A DNA stretch of 41,854 nucleotides from Gordonia soli NBRC 108243 (GTDB taxonomy: Bacteria; Actinomycetota; Actinomycetes; Mycobacteriales; Mycobacteriaceae). Shown here one piece after another: positions 8,509 through 16,966 of this stretch (the first letter of the stretch is position 1; each line of letters begins with the position of its first letter). The translations under genes were made by a program, and so were the position numbers. Where the stretch lies: NCBI RefSeq assembly GCF_000334455.1, contig NZ_BANX01000022.1:1-41854 (forward strand). The letters run 5' to 3'. Under the pieces are notes generated by a model. The model worked only from the letters and a program-made list of their open reading frames with translations, was not told where the DNA came from and made no database searches.

Positions 8509-11500
8509 TCAGCCGCCCGCGGCCATCGCGTCGACTGCGGCCAACCCCACCCGGACCCGTTCCTCCACCGCTCGCCCCGACGCTCGATGCCGCTCGGCGA
8601 CTCCGGCGTTCCCGAGGAGATCGGCGAGCTCGGCCAGCACGACGTCGATCGGACTGAACGCCAGCGACCCCGAGTCGAGTCCCGCCACCCGTCCCGACCA
8701 CGGCAGGAGCTCGTCGTACAGACCTTGTGCTCGCTCGACGAGCCCGAGTCGCACGACGGCACGGGCGTGGAACATCGCCATCGCCGACCAGTAGTAGTCC
8801 CGCGAGTCCGGGGGATCGACGGTCGCGACGAAGCGGGCCTCGTCCTCCCGCCCGGCGTCGAGGAGCGAGACGACGTAGACCCAGGCGATGGCGTGCGGTG
8901 ACCGTTCGTAGACGGCGGCCACCTCGTCGACCATGTGTGCCAGCGACCCGCGGGCCCAGCCGATGACCACCTTGCCGACCACTCCCAGCTCGGCACCGCT
9001 CGGTGCGCCGACGGCCGTGAGCTGCCGCGCGAGCTCGGCGTACGCGAACTCGGCGGCCTCCAGGTTGCCTCGCAGGACGTCGAGTACGGCACCGAACGCC
9101 GACAACACGACCATCAGTTCACCGACCCGGCCGCTCGACGCGCACTGCAGACTTCGCTGGACCTCGGTGATCGCCCCAGGAAGGTCGATGTCGGCGGTGT
9201 GCACCAGGAACTGGAAGAAGTGCGCAGCTGCCTGGTACGCGAGCACGCCCGACTCGTCCACGGCACGGGAGAACTCCGCCACCGACTCGGCATACGTGCT
9301 GCGATGGTCGGGCCCCAGGGACACGTATACGAGCGCATTGAGTGCGGCGCAGCGCAACTCGATGTCGTCGGTGTCGAGCGTCGAGAGCAGGCCGACCGCC
9401 TCGAAGGCGCACTTCCGCGACAGCGGATCGTCGTTGCCCTCGAACTCGAAGGTCGCCGTCACCAGCAGTCGGATGCGATCCGGACCCACGGCGTCCGCGA
9501 GCTCTCGCAGGACCGCCGTCGTCATCACCGGGTCGGAGACGCCCTTCGACCGCGTCGTCCAGGTGACCGGGGTGCGCCAGCAGGTCAGCACCGAGCGCAC
9601 CACCGCGCGGTTCCCGACGGCCTCGGCGAGCATCAGCGCCTCGTTACGACGCCGCCGGGCGACCTCGAAGTCACCCCGGTGGGCCAGCGCCGTCACCGAC
9701 GCGCGCAGCGCGTCGATGAGTGCGATCCGATCGGTGACGTCCGCGGTCGGCTGATCGTGGCCGGCCATCCGGTGCAGGTCGATCGCGAACTGCCACAACT
9801 GGACGGAGTCGGCCTTGAAGTCGGTGGCGAACCGGGCGCGCGCAGCCGCCTCGACCAATTCGAGAGCTTCGGAGGCTGTGGCGGCTCCGGCTCCCAGAGC
9901 AGCGTGATGCGCCAGCTCGTCGGCGTCGGTATCAGGCCGCGAACGTAGGTGGCCGACCGCTTGCCAGTGCATGCGCCGACGTCGGAGCGCGGGGATTCCC
10001 TCGTACACGCTGTCGCGCACGAGCACATGGTTGAACCGAACCCGGTCGACGTCGGCGCTCAGCAGCCCGGCCACGACGGCGGTGTCCACCGAGTCGAGTA
10101 CGGCATCCTCCACCGACTCGTCGTCTGCCCCGTCGGACAGCGCGACGATGGTGTCGATGTCGGCCTCGCGGCCCACCACCGCGAGCACGCGGAGCATCGA
10201 CGCCACCGCCGGAGGCAGTCGATCGATCCGACGCAGCAAGACATCTCGGATTCCGGTGGGCACCGTGGTGTCGGCACCTCGTGGACCTCGGGACGCGACG
10301 AGTTTGGCCAACTCCCGCACGAACAGCGGGTTCCCGTCGGTCCGTGTCCGTAGCAGATCCAGGGTCGGCGCATCCAGCGGCTCGAGCCCGACAGATGCCG
10401 CCAGCTCGCGAATCCCCTCGTCGGACAGCCCCGACAGCGCGAGGAAGTCGGCGGTGATCGACACCAGCGACGCCCCCGACGCCATCAACTCGGTCCCGGC
10501 CTCCGACGGCCGGTACGTGGCGACGACGAGGACCGGACGTCCGGCGAGCCAGGTGACCACCTGACGCAACACCTGCAACGTCGCGCTGTCGGCGCGATGC
10601 ACGTCGTCGAGTACCAGCAGCAGACCCGCACCCGACCGCTCGGAGCACTCCGCGGTCACCTCGCGGGCGACCTGGAACGGGTCGCCGACGTCGCCGGTCC
10701 CTCCCAGCGCGGTCAGGATCTCGCGCCAGGCCCAGGCCGCAGGTGCACCGTCCACCTCGGGGCAGTGTCCGACCGCGGCCGTCCATCCGAGACGCTGAAG
10801 GCGCTGCACCAACGACTGCGCGAGCGTCGACTTCCCGCCCCCGGCCTCGGCGGTGATCCAAACGATCCGCAACCCGGCCGACGACGCGGATTCGGCATGC
10901 GCGCTGAGCTTCTCGAGCTCTGCCTCGCGACCGGCGGGCTCGTCCACCACGCTGTCGCCGACGCGATCGGGCGCATCGGTGACCTGTGGTGGGACCACGG
11001 GTGCGGCGGCTGCCGTCGGGTGGGCCACCACCGGATCGGCGACGTGGCTCAACGCGGGGTCCTGGTTCAGGATCGCGGTCTCGGTCTCCCGGAGCGCCGG
11101 CCCGGGATCGACCCCGAGCTCGTCGGCGAGGTGATCGCGCAACCTTCGCAGCGTCTGCAGTGCGTCGGCCTGCCGTCCGAGTCGGTAGTACGCCACGGCC
11201 AGCAGACGGAACAGCTCCTCGCGGGTGGGATGTTCCTCGCATAGAGCAGGCAGGGCTGCGACGACCTCGCCCGCGCGTCCCAACTGCAGAGCAGCGTCGG
11301 CCCGGACCTCGGAAGCGGCCAGGTGTAGCTCGCGTAACCGCGCGACATCCGACTCGGCCCATCGTTCTCCCGCATGGGGGCCGTACGGTTCGCCGCGCCA
11401 GAGCGTCAGCGCTGAGCCGGTCCGCTCGTATCGGGTTGCGGGGTCAGAGCCGGGCTCGGTGACGAGGTCTTCGAAAAGCCACACGTCCACCGACTCGCGC

Positions 11501-11832
11501 AGCAGTCGCAGCGCATAGCCGGGCGGTTCACTGACCAGGAGCCGAGCCGGTGTGCGTGGTGGACGATCGGGTTCGAGGATGCGGCGCAGGTTCGACACGT
11601 GGACCTGCAGTCCGCCGAGCGCCTTGGGTGGGGGTTCGCCGTTCCAGAGGTCGTCGATGAGTCGGTCGGTCGACACGACGCGGCCGCCGGCGGCGGCCAG
11701 ACGGGCGAGCACCGCCCTCTGTCGTCGGGCCCCCAACTCGACCGGCACCGAATCCTGTTCCAGCGCGATGGATCCCAACACCGTCAGCCAGAGTGAGCCG
11801 CCGGCGGCGTGGTCATCGGGACGTCCCGTCAC
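8509..11832 (-). CDS. AfsR/SARP-type transcriptional regulator with ATPase domain
   Basis: This is a 1107-aa multidomain regulator. Residues about 12-105 form an OmpR-like DNA-binding winged helix (VELGARRQRAVLARL, VSTDRLIDDLW, ALGGLQVHVSNLRR). Residues about 110-260 form the bacterial transcriptional activator (BTAD) domain (VDVWLFEDLV, ELGVDPGPALRETE). An AAA/STAND ATPase follows from about residue 300, with Walker A AEAGGGKST and Walker B LLLVLDDVHRADS. The C-terminal half is helical and TPR-like. Such proteins usually activate secondary-metabolite or morphology genes. The start is a GTG at 11832 with aggggag upstream. It is divergent from the desaturase operon, whose promoter region it shares, so it may regulate that operon or itself. 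No biosynthetic cluster adjoins it. Confidence 0.9.
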   Translation of the reverse strand: MTGRPDDHAAGGSLWLTVLGSIALEQDSVPVELGARRQRAVLARLAAAGGRVVSTDRLIDDLWNGEPPPKALGGLQVHVSNLRRILEPDRPPRTPARLLVSEPPGYALRLLRESVDVWLFEDLVTEPGSDPATRYERTGSALTLWRGEPYGPHAGERWAESDVARLRELHLAASEVRADAALQLGRAGEVVAALPALCEEHPTREELFRLLAVAYYRLGRQADALQTLRRLRDHLADELGVDPGPALRETETAILNQDPALSHVADPVVAHPTAAAAPVVPPQVTDAPDRVGDSVVDEPAGREAELEKLSAHAESASSAGLRIVWITAEAGGGKSTLAQSLVQRLQRLGWTAAVGHCPEVDGAPAAWAWREILTALGGTGDVGDPFQVAREVTAECSERSGAGLLLVLDDVHRADSATLQVLRQVVTWLAGRPVLVVATYRPSEAGTELMASGASLVSITADFLALSGLSDEGIRELAASVGLEPLDAPTLDLLRTRTDGNPLFVRELAKLVASRGPRGADTTVPTGIRDVLLRRIDRLPPAVASMLRVLAVVGREADIDTIVALSDGADDESVEDAVLDSVDTAVVAGLLSADVDRVRFNHVLVRDSVYEGIPALRRRRMHWQAVGHLRSRPDTDADELAHHAALGAGAATASEALELVEAAARARFATDFKADSVQLWQFAIDLHRMAGHDQPTADVTDRIALIDALRASVTALAHRGDFEVARRRRNEALMLAEAVGNRAVVRSVLTCWRTPVTWTTRSKGVSDPVMTTAVLRELADAVGPDRIRLLVTATFEFEGNDDPLSRKCAFEAVGLLSTLDTDDIELRCAALNALVYVSLGPDHRSTYAESVAEFSRAVDESGVLAYQAAAHFFQFLVHTADIDLPGAITEVQRSLQCASSGRVGELMVVLSAFGAVLDVLRGNLEAAEFAYAELARQLTAVGAPSGAELGVVGKVVIGWARGSLAHMVDEVAAVYERSPHAIAWVYVVSLLDAGREDEARFVATVDPPDSRDYYWSAMAMFHARAVVRLGLVERAQGLYDELLPWSGRVAGLDSGSLAFSPIDVVLAELADLLGNAGVAERHRASGRAVEERVRVGLAAVDAMAAGG

Positions 11833-11939
11833 CGCGCTCTCCCCTCAGTTCTCGACGGTCGCGGTCAGAATAACCAGGTACTGGTCGATCTGCGACGGGG
11901 AAGCCACATCCGGCAGTACTGTCGGCTACGAACGCATCT

Positions 11940-11969
11940 GTGACCGGCCTCACCAAGTATGTGTACAGT
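11940..11969 (+). promoter_or_regulatory. Candidate promoter of the desaturase operon
   Basis: GTGACC (11940-11945) is separated by 18 bases from TACAGT (11964-11969), which fits the actinobacterial TANNNT -10 consensus. Transcription would start near 11976, inside the palindrome at 11975-11997, leaving a leader of about 50 bases before the ATG at 12026. This is a match by eye only. Confidence 0.4.
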
Positions 11970-11974
11970 CGTTC

Positions 11975-11997
11975 ACCGAGGGGTAGTACCCGTCGGT
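11975..11997. promoter_or_regulatory. 23-base palindrome, candidate operator of the desaturase operon
   Basis: The arms ACCGAGGGGTA (11975-11985) and TACCCGTCGGT (11987-11997) are inverted repeats with one mismatch around a central G. The size and symmetry suit a dimeric TetR- or GntR-type repressor. Its position at the predicted transcription start would block initiation. A second, shorter palindrome, ACCAG-gta-CTGGT, lies at 11873-11885, nearer the AfsR-like gene. Which regulator binds is unknown; no TetR gene adjoins. Confidence 0.5.
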
Positions 11998-12025
11998 AAC
12001 CCCGAGTCCGAGGGGAGGATCCAGC

Positions 12026-13138
12026 GTGAATCTTCTGAAGTGGAGCAAGCGTCCCGCCGCCGGCGTGGAGGCGAAGAACCCTGAGGTCAACATCTTGCGG
12101 GGGCTCGTGGCGCGTGCCACCACGCCATTGCTCCCCGACGATTACCTGCATCTGATCAACCCGCTCTGGTCCGCACGCGAACTCCGCGGTCAGATCGTGG
12201 ACGTGGTCAAGGAGACCGAGGACACCGCCACGGTCACCATCCGGACCGGGTGGGGTTTCCCCGACTCGTACAAGCCCGGACAGTATGTCGGCATCGGCAT
12301 CCAGATCGGCGGTCGCTGGCACTGGCGGTCGTACTCGCTGACCTCCATCGGCGCCACCCAGGACAAGGTCATCACCATCACGGTGAAGGCGAACCCGGAC
12401 GGTTTCCTCTCGACCCACCTGGTCGACGGCCTGGAGCCGGGCACCATCATCCGGCTGCAGTCACCGAAGGGCGACTTCCACCTGCCGGAGCCGGTGCCGG
12501 GCAAGATCCTGTTCGTCACCGCCGGCAGCGGCATCACGCCGGTGATGGCGATGCTCCGACAGCTGAGTTCACACGGTCAGACACCCGACGTCGTGCACAT
12601 CCACTCCGCGCCCACGCGTGACGACGTCATCTTCCTCGATGAACTCGAGGCGTTGTCCGGCGAGGAGAACCAGTACGACCTGAACCTCCAGCTGACCCAG
12701 GAGATGGGCAAGTTCGACATCGCCCGCATCGACGAATGGGCCCCGGACTGGCGCGAGCGCGAGTGCTGGGCATGTGGCCCGGTCGCACTGCTCGACAGCA
12801 TGGAGAATCATTACGAGGACGGCGGTCTGCGTGATCGCCTCCACATCGAACGCTTCACCATCGCCCGCACCGATCACGGTGGCGAGGGCGGCACGGTGAC
12901 GTTTTCGATCTCCGACAAGACGGCGGAGATCGATGGAGCCACAACGCTTCTCGAAGCAGGCGAGGAGCTCGGCGTACAGATGCCGTTCGGTTGCCGGATG
13001 GGTATCTGTCAGACCTGTGTCGTCCCACTGGCCGGGGGGTACGTGCGCGATCTGCGCACCGGTGAGGAGCGGCGAGAAGGAGAACGCATCCAGACATGCA
13101 TCAGCAGCGTGTCGGGTGAATGCACGATCGACTTGTAG
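12026..13138 (+). CDS. Ferredoxin-type reductase, desaturase electron donor (Rv3230c-like)
   Basis: This 370-aa oxidoreductase feeds electrons from NADPH to the adjacent desaturase. It has an FAD-binding domain (WHWRSYSLTS, typical RxYS flavin motif), an NAD(P)-binding domain (FVTAGSGITPVMAMLR) and a C-terminal plant-type 2Fe-2S domain. The cluster ligands are Cys323, Cys328, Cys331 and Cys358 (PFGCRMGICQTC and QTCISS). The domain order and the neighbouring desaturase match the Rv3230c-DesA3 stearoyl-CoA delta-9 desaturase system of Mycobacterium tuberculosis. The desaturase gene follows after 9 bases, in one operon. Oxygen-dependent membrane fatty-acid desaturation is the inferred role. Confidence 0.92.
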   Translation: MNLLKWSKRPAAGVEAKNPEVNILRGLVARATTPLLPDDYLHLINPLWSARELRGQIVDVVKETEDTATVTIRTGWGFPDSYKPGQYVGIGIQIGGRWHWRSYSLTSIGATQDKVITITVKANPDGFLSTHLVDGLEPGTIIRLQSPKGDFHLPEPVPGKILFVTAGSGITPVMAMLRQLSSHGQTPDVVHIHSAPTRDDVIFLDELEALSGEENQYDLNLQLTQEMGKFDIARIDEWAPDWRERECWACGPVALLDSMENHYEDGGLRDRLHIERFTIARTDHGGEGGTVTFSISDKTAEIDGATTLLEAGEELGVQMPFGCRMGICQTCVVPLAGGYVRDLRTGEERREGERIQTCISSVSGECTIDL

Positions 13139-13147
13139 GAGGTCACC

Positions 13148-14389
13148 ATGGCCATCACCGACATAGACGAATACGCACATCTCACCGAGAGTGACATCGA
13201 GACGCTCGGTGCCGAACTCGACGCCATCCGGCGTGACATCGAGGAGTCGCGCGGCGAGAAGGACGCGAAGTACATCCGACGCGCGATCACCCTGCAGCGC
13301 AGCCTCGCTGCGGGCGGTCGGTTGGCGTTGATGTTCAGCAACCGCAAGACGGCGTGGGCCGCCGGTACCGCGATGCTCTCGCTGGCGAAGATCATCGAGA
13401 ACATGGAACTCGGCCACAACGTGATGCACGGGCAGTGGGACTGGATGAACGATCCGGAGGTCCACTCGTCGGCGTGGGAGTGGGACACCACGTGTCCCAG
13501 CGTGCAGTGGAAGCACTCGCACAACTTCGTTCATCACAAGTACACCAACGTCGTCGGGATGGATGACGATGTGGGCTACGGGATCCTACGCGTCACCCGC
13601 GACCAGCCGTGGGAGTGGTGGAACGTGGGAAACCCGTTCTACAACTTCACCCTCGGTACCTTCTTCGAGATCGGGGTGGCGCTGCACCACCTCGAGACCG
13701 AGAAGCTGCGCAACGGGGAGAAGACCTACCGGCAGGCGGCGAAGGATCTTCAGATCATCGGAACCAAGGTCGGCAAGCAGGCAGCCAAGGACTACATCAT
13801 CTTCCCGGCGCTCGCGGGCCCGAACTGGAAGACGACGCTGACCGCGAACTTCACCTCGAACATCGTCCGCAACTACTGGGCGTACATGGTCATCTTCTGC
13901 GGTCACTTCCCCGACGGTGCCGAGAAGTTCACCGTCAAGGAGTTCGAGGAAGAAGATCAGCCGCGCTGGTACCTCCGACAGATGTTGGGATCGGCCAACT
14001 TCCGTGCCGGGCCGTTGATGCGCTTCATGAGCGGCAACCTCAGTCACCAGATCGAGCACCACCTGTTCCCGGACCTGCCGAGCAATCGGTACGAGGAGAT
14101 CGGCGTACGTGTCCGTGAGCTGTGCGACAAGTACGACCTGCCGTACACGACCGGCTCGATCGTCCACCAGTACTGGCAGTCGTTCCGGACCATCGCCAAG
14201 CTGGCGCTGCCCAACGCAATGCTCAAGGCGACATCCGACGATGCCCCGGAGACGGCGTCGGAGTTGCGGTTCGCCATCCGCGAGGGTGCCAAGGAACATT
14301 TCGGTGTCGACCCCGAGACGGGCAAGCGTCGGGGACTGCGAACAGCGTTGCGGGAGCTGAAGAACTCACCGATCCGAGCCGCGAGCTAA
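13148..14389 (+). CDS. desA3: Membrane fatty-acid (acyl-CoA) desaturase, DesA3-like
   Basis: This is a di-iron integral-membrane acyl desaturase, 413 aa, introducing a cis double bond (probably delta-9) into acyl-CoA or lipid-bound chains. The three histidine boxes are present: HNVMH (His90, His94), HNFVHH (His125, His129, His130) and HQIEHH (His300, His304, His305). Extra histidines in HSHNF and the motif LFPDLPSNRY are typical of this family. An aggaggtcacc ribosome-binding site lies in the 9-base gap after the reductase gene. Membrane segments are less obvious than in plant enzymes, as in DesA3. Its stop overlaps the stop of the convergent gene by 3-4 bases (CTAA at 14386-14389). The gene symbol is by family analogy. 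Confidence 0.9.
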   Translation: MAITDIDEYAHLTESDIETLGAELDAIRRDIEESRGEKDAKYIRRAITLQRSLAAGGRLALMFSNRKTAWAAGTAMLSLAKIIENMELGHNVMHGQWDWMNDPEVHSSAWEWDTTCPSVQWKHSHNFVHHKYTNVVGMDDDVGYGILRVTRDQPWEWWNVGNPFYNFTLGTFFEIGVALHHLETEKLRNGEKTYRQAAKDLQIIGTKVGKQAAKDYIIFPALAGPNWKTTLTANFTSNIVRNYWAYMVIFCGHFPDGAEKFTVKEFEEEDQPRWYLRQMLGSANFRAGPLMRFMSGNLSHQIEHHLFPDLPSNRYEEIGVRVRELCDKYDLPYTTGSIVHQYWQSFRTIAKLALPNAMLKATSDDAPETASELRFAIREGAKEHFGVDPETGKRRGLRTALRELKNSPIRAAS

Positions 14390-14949
14390 TGGTCGTCCCG
14401 GCCACCCGGCGCCTGCTGGGTGGCCAGGACGTACCGCGGCAGTTCGAGATTCAGGATCACTCCGGCCACGGCGATCATCAGCCCGAGGTCGAGGTAGTGG
14501 CAGTAGAGCGCGCCGAGATACGTCGGTCCGCCCCATGCGTTCGCGGTGAAGTGTGGGTCGAGTCCGCCGATGATCTGCTGCCCACCGCGAAACGTCGCGA
14601 ACGCGATCACGAGCAGCATCATCGCGACGATGGCCATCCGCGCGGCATCGGTGCGCAGCGGTAGCCCGGCCAGAAGACGTATCCGGATGCCGATGGGTAC
14701 GCCGACTGGATTGACCGGAGTCAGCCACCGCTGCCGTCCGCGCGTCGCGACACCCACCGCAATCCACGCGAGGGCCAGCACCGTGAGCACGATGTGTACC
14801 GGCCACGCGCTGGTCGACGGTTCATGCACCACCGGACCTTGATCGCGACCGGTGAACGTGACGACGCCCACCACCAGGCCGAGTGTGAAGACGACTCCGA
14901 GGCCGATGGCGACGGGACGAGCACGGAGCGTTGTCGATCGAGTGGGCAC
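14386..14949 (-). CDS. Membrane protein of unknown function, four TM segments
   Basis: This is a predicted 187-aa integral membrane protein. Four hydrophobic segments are seen: VAIGLGVVFTLGLVVGVVTF, VHIVLTVLALAWIAVGVA, MAIVAMMLLVIAFATF and LGLMIAVAGVILNL. Between segments 3 and 4 is an external-type loop, GGLDPHFTANAWGGPTYLGA. The GTG at 14949 is chosen because the upstream reading runs into the neighbouring small gene; the ribosome-binding site is weak. I do not recognise the family. Its terminal codon overlaps that of the convergent desaturase gene. Confidence 0.7.
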   Translation of the reverse strand: MPTRSTTLRARPVAIGLGVVFTLGLVVGVVTFTGRDQGPVVHEPSTSAWPVHIVLTVLALAWIAVGVATRGRQRWLTPVNPVGVPIGIRIRLLAGLPLRTDAARMAIVAMMLLVIAFATFRGGQQIIGGLDPHFTANAWGGPTYLGALYCHYLDLGLMIAVAGVILNLELPRYVLATQQAPGGRDDH

Positions 14950-14990
14950 GGCACCCAGTGTGGTCTCGGCGGCGTACCGCTGTCGATGGG

Positions 14991-15242
14991 TCAGAACAGG
15001 TTGATCGCGCGACCGAACATGCCGATGGCCACGATCAGGATCACCAGAGCGCACACGCCGACGACGATGTATCCGCCGGCCCGGCTGCGGATCGGTGGTT
15101 CGTGATTCGGACCCCCGACATTGGTCGAGACGGGCGGCACGTCGCCCGGCTGGACACCGCCACCACGTTCGAGACCTGCGGTGTCGTCCGGTTCGGGGTT
15201 CTGCGGCTCGTACGCGGACGCGCTCCGATTCGGATCAGTCAT
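14991..15242 (-). CDS. DUF6480-type small membrane protein
   Basis: This 83-aa protein has a hydrophilic, proline- and glycine-rich N-terminus with the pattern GLERGGGVQPGDVPP (about residues 23-37), which resembles the DUF6480 signature. A single C-terminal membrane helix follows (GGYIVVGVCALVILIVAIGM). Such proteins are short, actinobacterial and of unknown role. It lies 41 bases upstream of the four-TM protein gene on the same strand and may be co-transcribed with it. It is divergent from the MHS permease. Confidence 0.75.
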   Translation of the reverse strand: MTDPNRSASAYEPQNPEPDDTAGLERGGGVQPGDVPPVSTNVGGPNHEPPIRSRAGGYIVVGVCALVILIVAIGMFGRAINLF

Positions 15243-15343
15243 GAGTGTCGGGTACCCGATCGACCGGAGCCCAACCGAGTGGCGACGGACACGGCGATCA
15301 TCGAATGTCCGCGCCGGGGCGTTCCGTGCCGCACAGTGAAGGC

Positions 15344-16720
15344 ATGAACGCCGTCGCTGGAGACTCCCGGGACCCGAACGTGGCCGCCTCGACGCCGGCC
15401 GCCACCCGCCGCGCCATCCTCAACACGATTCGAGGATCGTCGGGGAACCTGGTCGAGTGGTACGACGTCTACGTCTACACAGTGTTCGCGACCTACTTCG
15501 AGAACCAGTTCTTCGACTCCGCCGACAAGAACTCCACCGTGTACGTGTACGCGATCTTCGCGGTGACATTCGTGATGCGACCCGTCGGGTCGTGGTTCTT
15601 CGGCAGGTACGCGGACCGTCGGGGACGCCGCGCTGCTCTCACCTTCAGCGTCTCCTTGATGGCTGCGTGCTCGCTCGTGGTCGCATTGACGCCGGGGCGG
15701 GAGAGCATCGGTGTGTGGGCGGCGGTCGTCCTCGTGCTGGCCCGGCTGGTGCAGGGCTTCGCGACGGGTGGCGAGTACGGGACGTCGGCGACGTACATGT
15801 CGGAAGCAGCGACCAGGGAGCGCCGCGGCTTCTTCTCGTCGTTCCAGTACGTCACGCTGATCGGCGGCCACGTGCTGGCGCAGTTGACGCTGCTGGTGAT
15901 GCAGTCCTTCCTCGACAAGGAACAGATCGCCGACTTCGGTTGGCGCATCGCCTTCTTCATCGGCGGTGTCGCCGCGGTGGTGGTGTTCTGGTTACGTCGC
16001 AGCATGGACGAGTCGCTGACTAGCGAACAACTCGAGGCGGTCCGTAGCGGCGAGGACCGCTCGTCGGGATCGCTGCGCGAACTGCTGGTGAACTACTGGC
16101 GGCCGCTGCTCGTGTGCTTCCTCGTGACCATCGGAGGCACGATCGCCTTCTACACCTACAGCGTCAACGCGCCGGCCATCGTCAAGACGGCCTACGAGGA
16201 CCACGGCAAGACCGGAACGTGGATCAACCTGGTGGGACTCGTGTTCCTTATGCTGCTGCAACCACTAGGTGGACTGATCAGCGACAAGGTCGGGCGCAAA
16301 CCGGTGCTGATCTTCTTCGGTGTCGGCGGCGTGATCTACACGTACTTCTTGATCACCTATCTGCCGAAGACGACGTCGATAGCTGCGTCGCTGACCCTCG
16401 TCTGCATCGGCTATGTGATCCTCACCGGCTACACGTCGATCAACGCGATCGTGAAGGCCGAACTCTTCCCGTCGCACATCCGCGCGCTGGGGGTCGGGAT
16501 CGGTTATGCCGTCGCCAACTCGGCCTTCGGCGGCACCGCGCCTGTGATCTACCAGGCGGCAAAGAACGGTGGGCACGTCCCGCTGTTCATCGCGTACGTC
16601 ACGGCTGTGATCGCGGTGTCGTTGCTGGTGTACATCTTTGTGCTGCGCAACAAGTCGGAGACCGCCCTCGACCGCGAGCAGGGTCGGGCCTACGCGGTGC
16701 AGGGAGGGCCGCGGGACTGA
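15344..16720 (+). CDS. MFS permease, metabolite:H+ symporter (MHS) family
   Basis: This 458-aa, 12-TM secondary transporter belongs to the MHS branch of the major facilitator superfamily, which includes KgtP, ShiA and ProP. Diagnostic features are SSGNLVEWYDVYVYTVFATYF in TM1 (about residues 31-50), the loop motif GRYADRRGRRAAL between TM2 and TM3, and RLVQGFATGGEYGTSATYMSE in TM4. The second half-motif is SDKVGRKPVLIFF. It probably imports a small carboxylate or osmolyte with protons, possibly 2-oxoglutarate, but substrate residues cannot be read reliably. The start at 15344 is preceded by a weak gaagg. It is alone on the plus strand. Confidence 0.9.
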   Translation: MNAVAGDSRDPNVAASTPAATRRAILNTIRGSSGNLVEWYDVYVYTVFATYFENQFFDSADKNSTVYVYAIFAVTFVMRPVGSWFFGRYADRRGRRAALTFSVSLMAACSLVVALTPGRESIGVWAAVVLVLARLVQGFATGGEYGTSATYMSEAATRERRGFFSSFQYVTLIGGHVLAQLTLLVMQSFLDKEQIADFGWRIAFFIGGVAAVVVFWLRRSMDESLTSEQLEAVRSGEDRSSGSLRELLVNYWRPLLVCFLVTIGGTIAFYTYSVNAPAIVKTAYEDHGKTGTWINLVGLVFLMLLQPLGGLISDKVGRKPVLIFFGVGGVIYTYFLITYLPKTTSIAASLTLVCIGYVILTGYTSINAIVKAELFPSHIRALGVGIGYAVANSAFGGTAPVIYQAAKNGGHVPLFIAYVTAVIAVSLLVYIFVLRNKSETALDREQGRAYAVQGGPRD

Positions 16721-16754
16721 TCGCTCGTGCCGGGATCTGACCCGCGTTGTCCCG

Positions 16755-16821
16755 AAAATCTGTACGTGGGAGGTCGGCTGTTGACGTTGTGTCGATGGCG
16801 GGGTTGGGGTGTACAGATTTT
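16755..16821 (+). repeat. Structured repeat, copy 1 (67 bases)
   Basis: The outer arms aaaatctgtac (16755-16765) and gtacagatttt (16811-16821) are perfect 11-base inverted repeats with exactly 45 bases between them. Inside, GTCG and CGAT (loop positions 8-11 and 28-31) pair with one G-U. Compared with copies 3 and 4, the paired bases at 9/30 and 10/29 change together, which indicates selection for structure. It lies between the convergent ends of the permease and methyltransferase genes and could double as a terminator there. Confidence 0.8.
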
Positions 16822-16850
16822 GTGGGTTCTGCGGGTGTGTTCCCCGGCGT

Positions 16851-16917
16851 GAAATCGAGACGAGTGCGGTCGGTCGGCGGTGATATGTCAGTGACACCGC
16901 GTCCAGGTGCAGATTTC
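16851..16917 (+). repeat. Structured repeat, copy 2 (degenerate)
   Basis: This is a weakened copy 96 bases after copy 1, in the same orientation. The outermost GAAATC (16851-16856) and GATTTC (16912-16917) still pair perfectly, but the inner part of the arms is mutated (gagac for tgtac, gtgc for gtac). The distance between the arm positions is still exactly 45 bases. The inner stem is only partly pairable. It appears to be an older copy of the same element. Confidence 0.6.
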
Positions 16918-16966
16918 GTACCGGGAACGGACGAGACCGGGAACCGACCAGATCGGAGCCACCCGA

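Noticed and set aside
12569..13537. Minus-strand frame across the reductase-desaturase junction
   Set aside because: Shadow of two genes with intact cofactor motifs on the plus strand.
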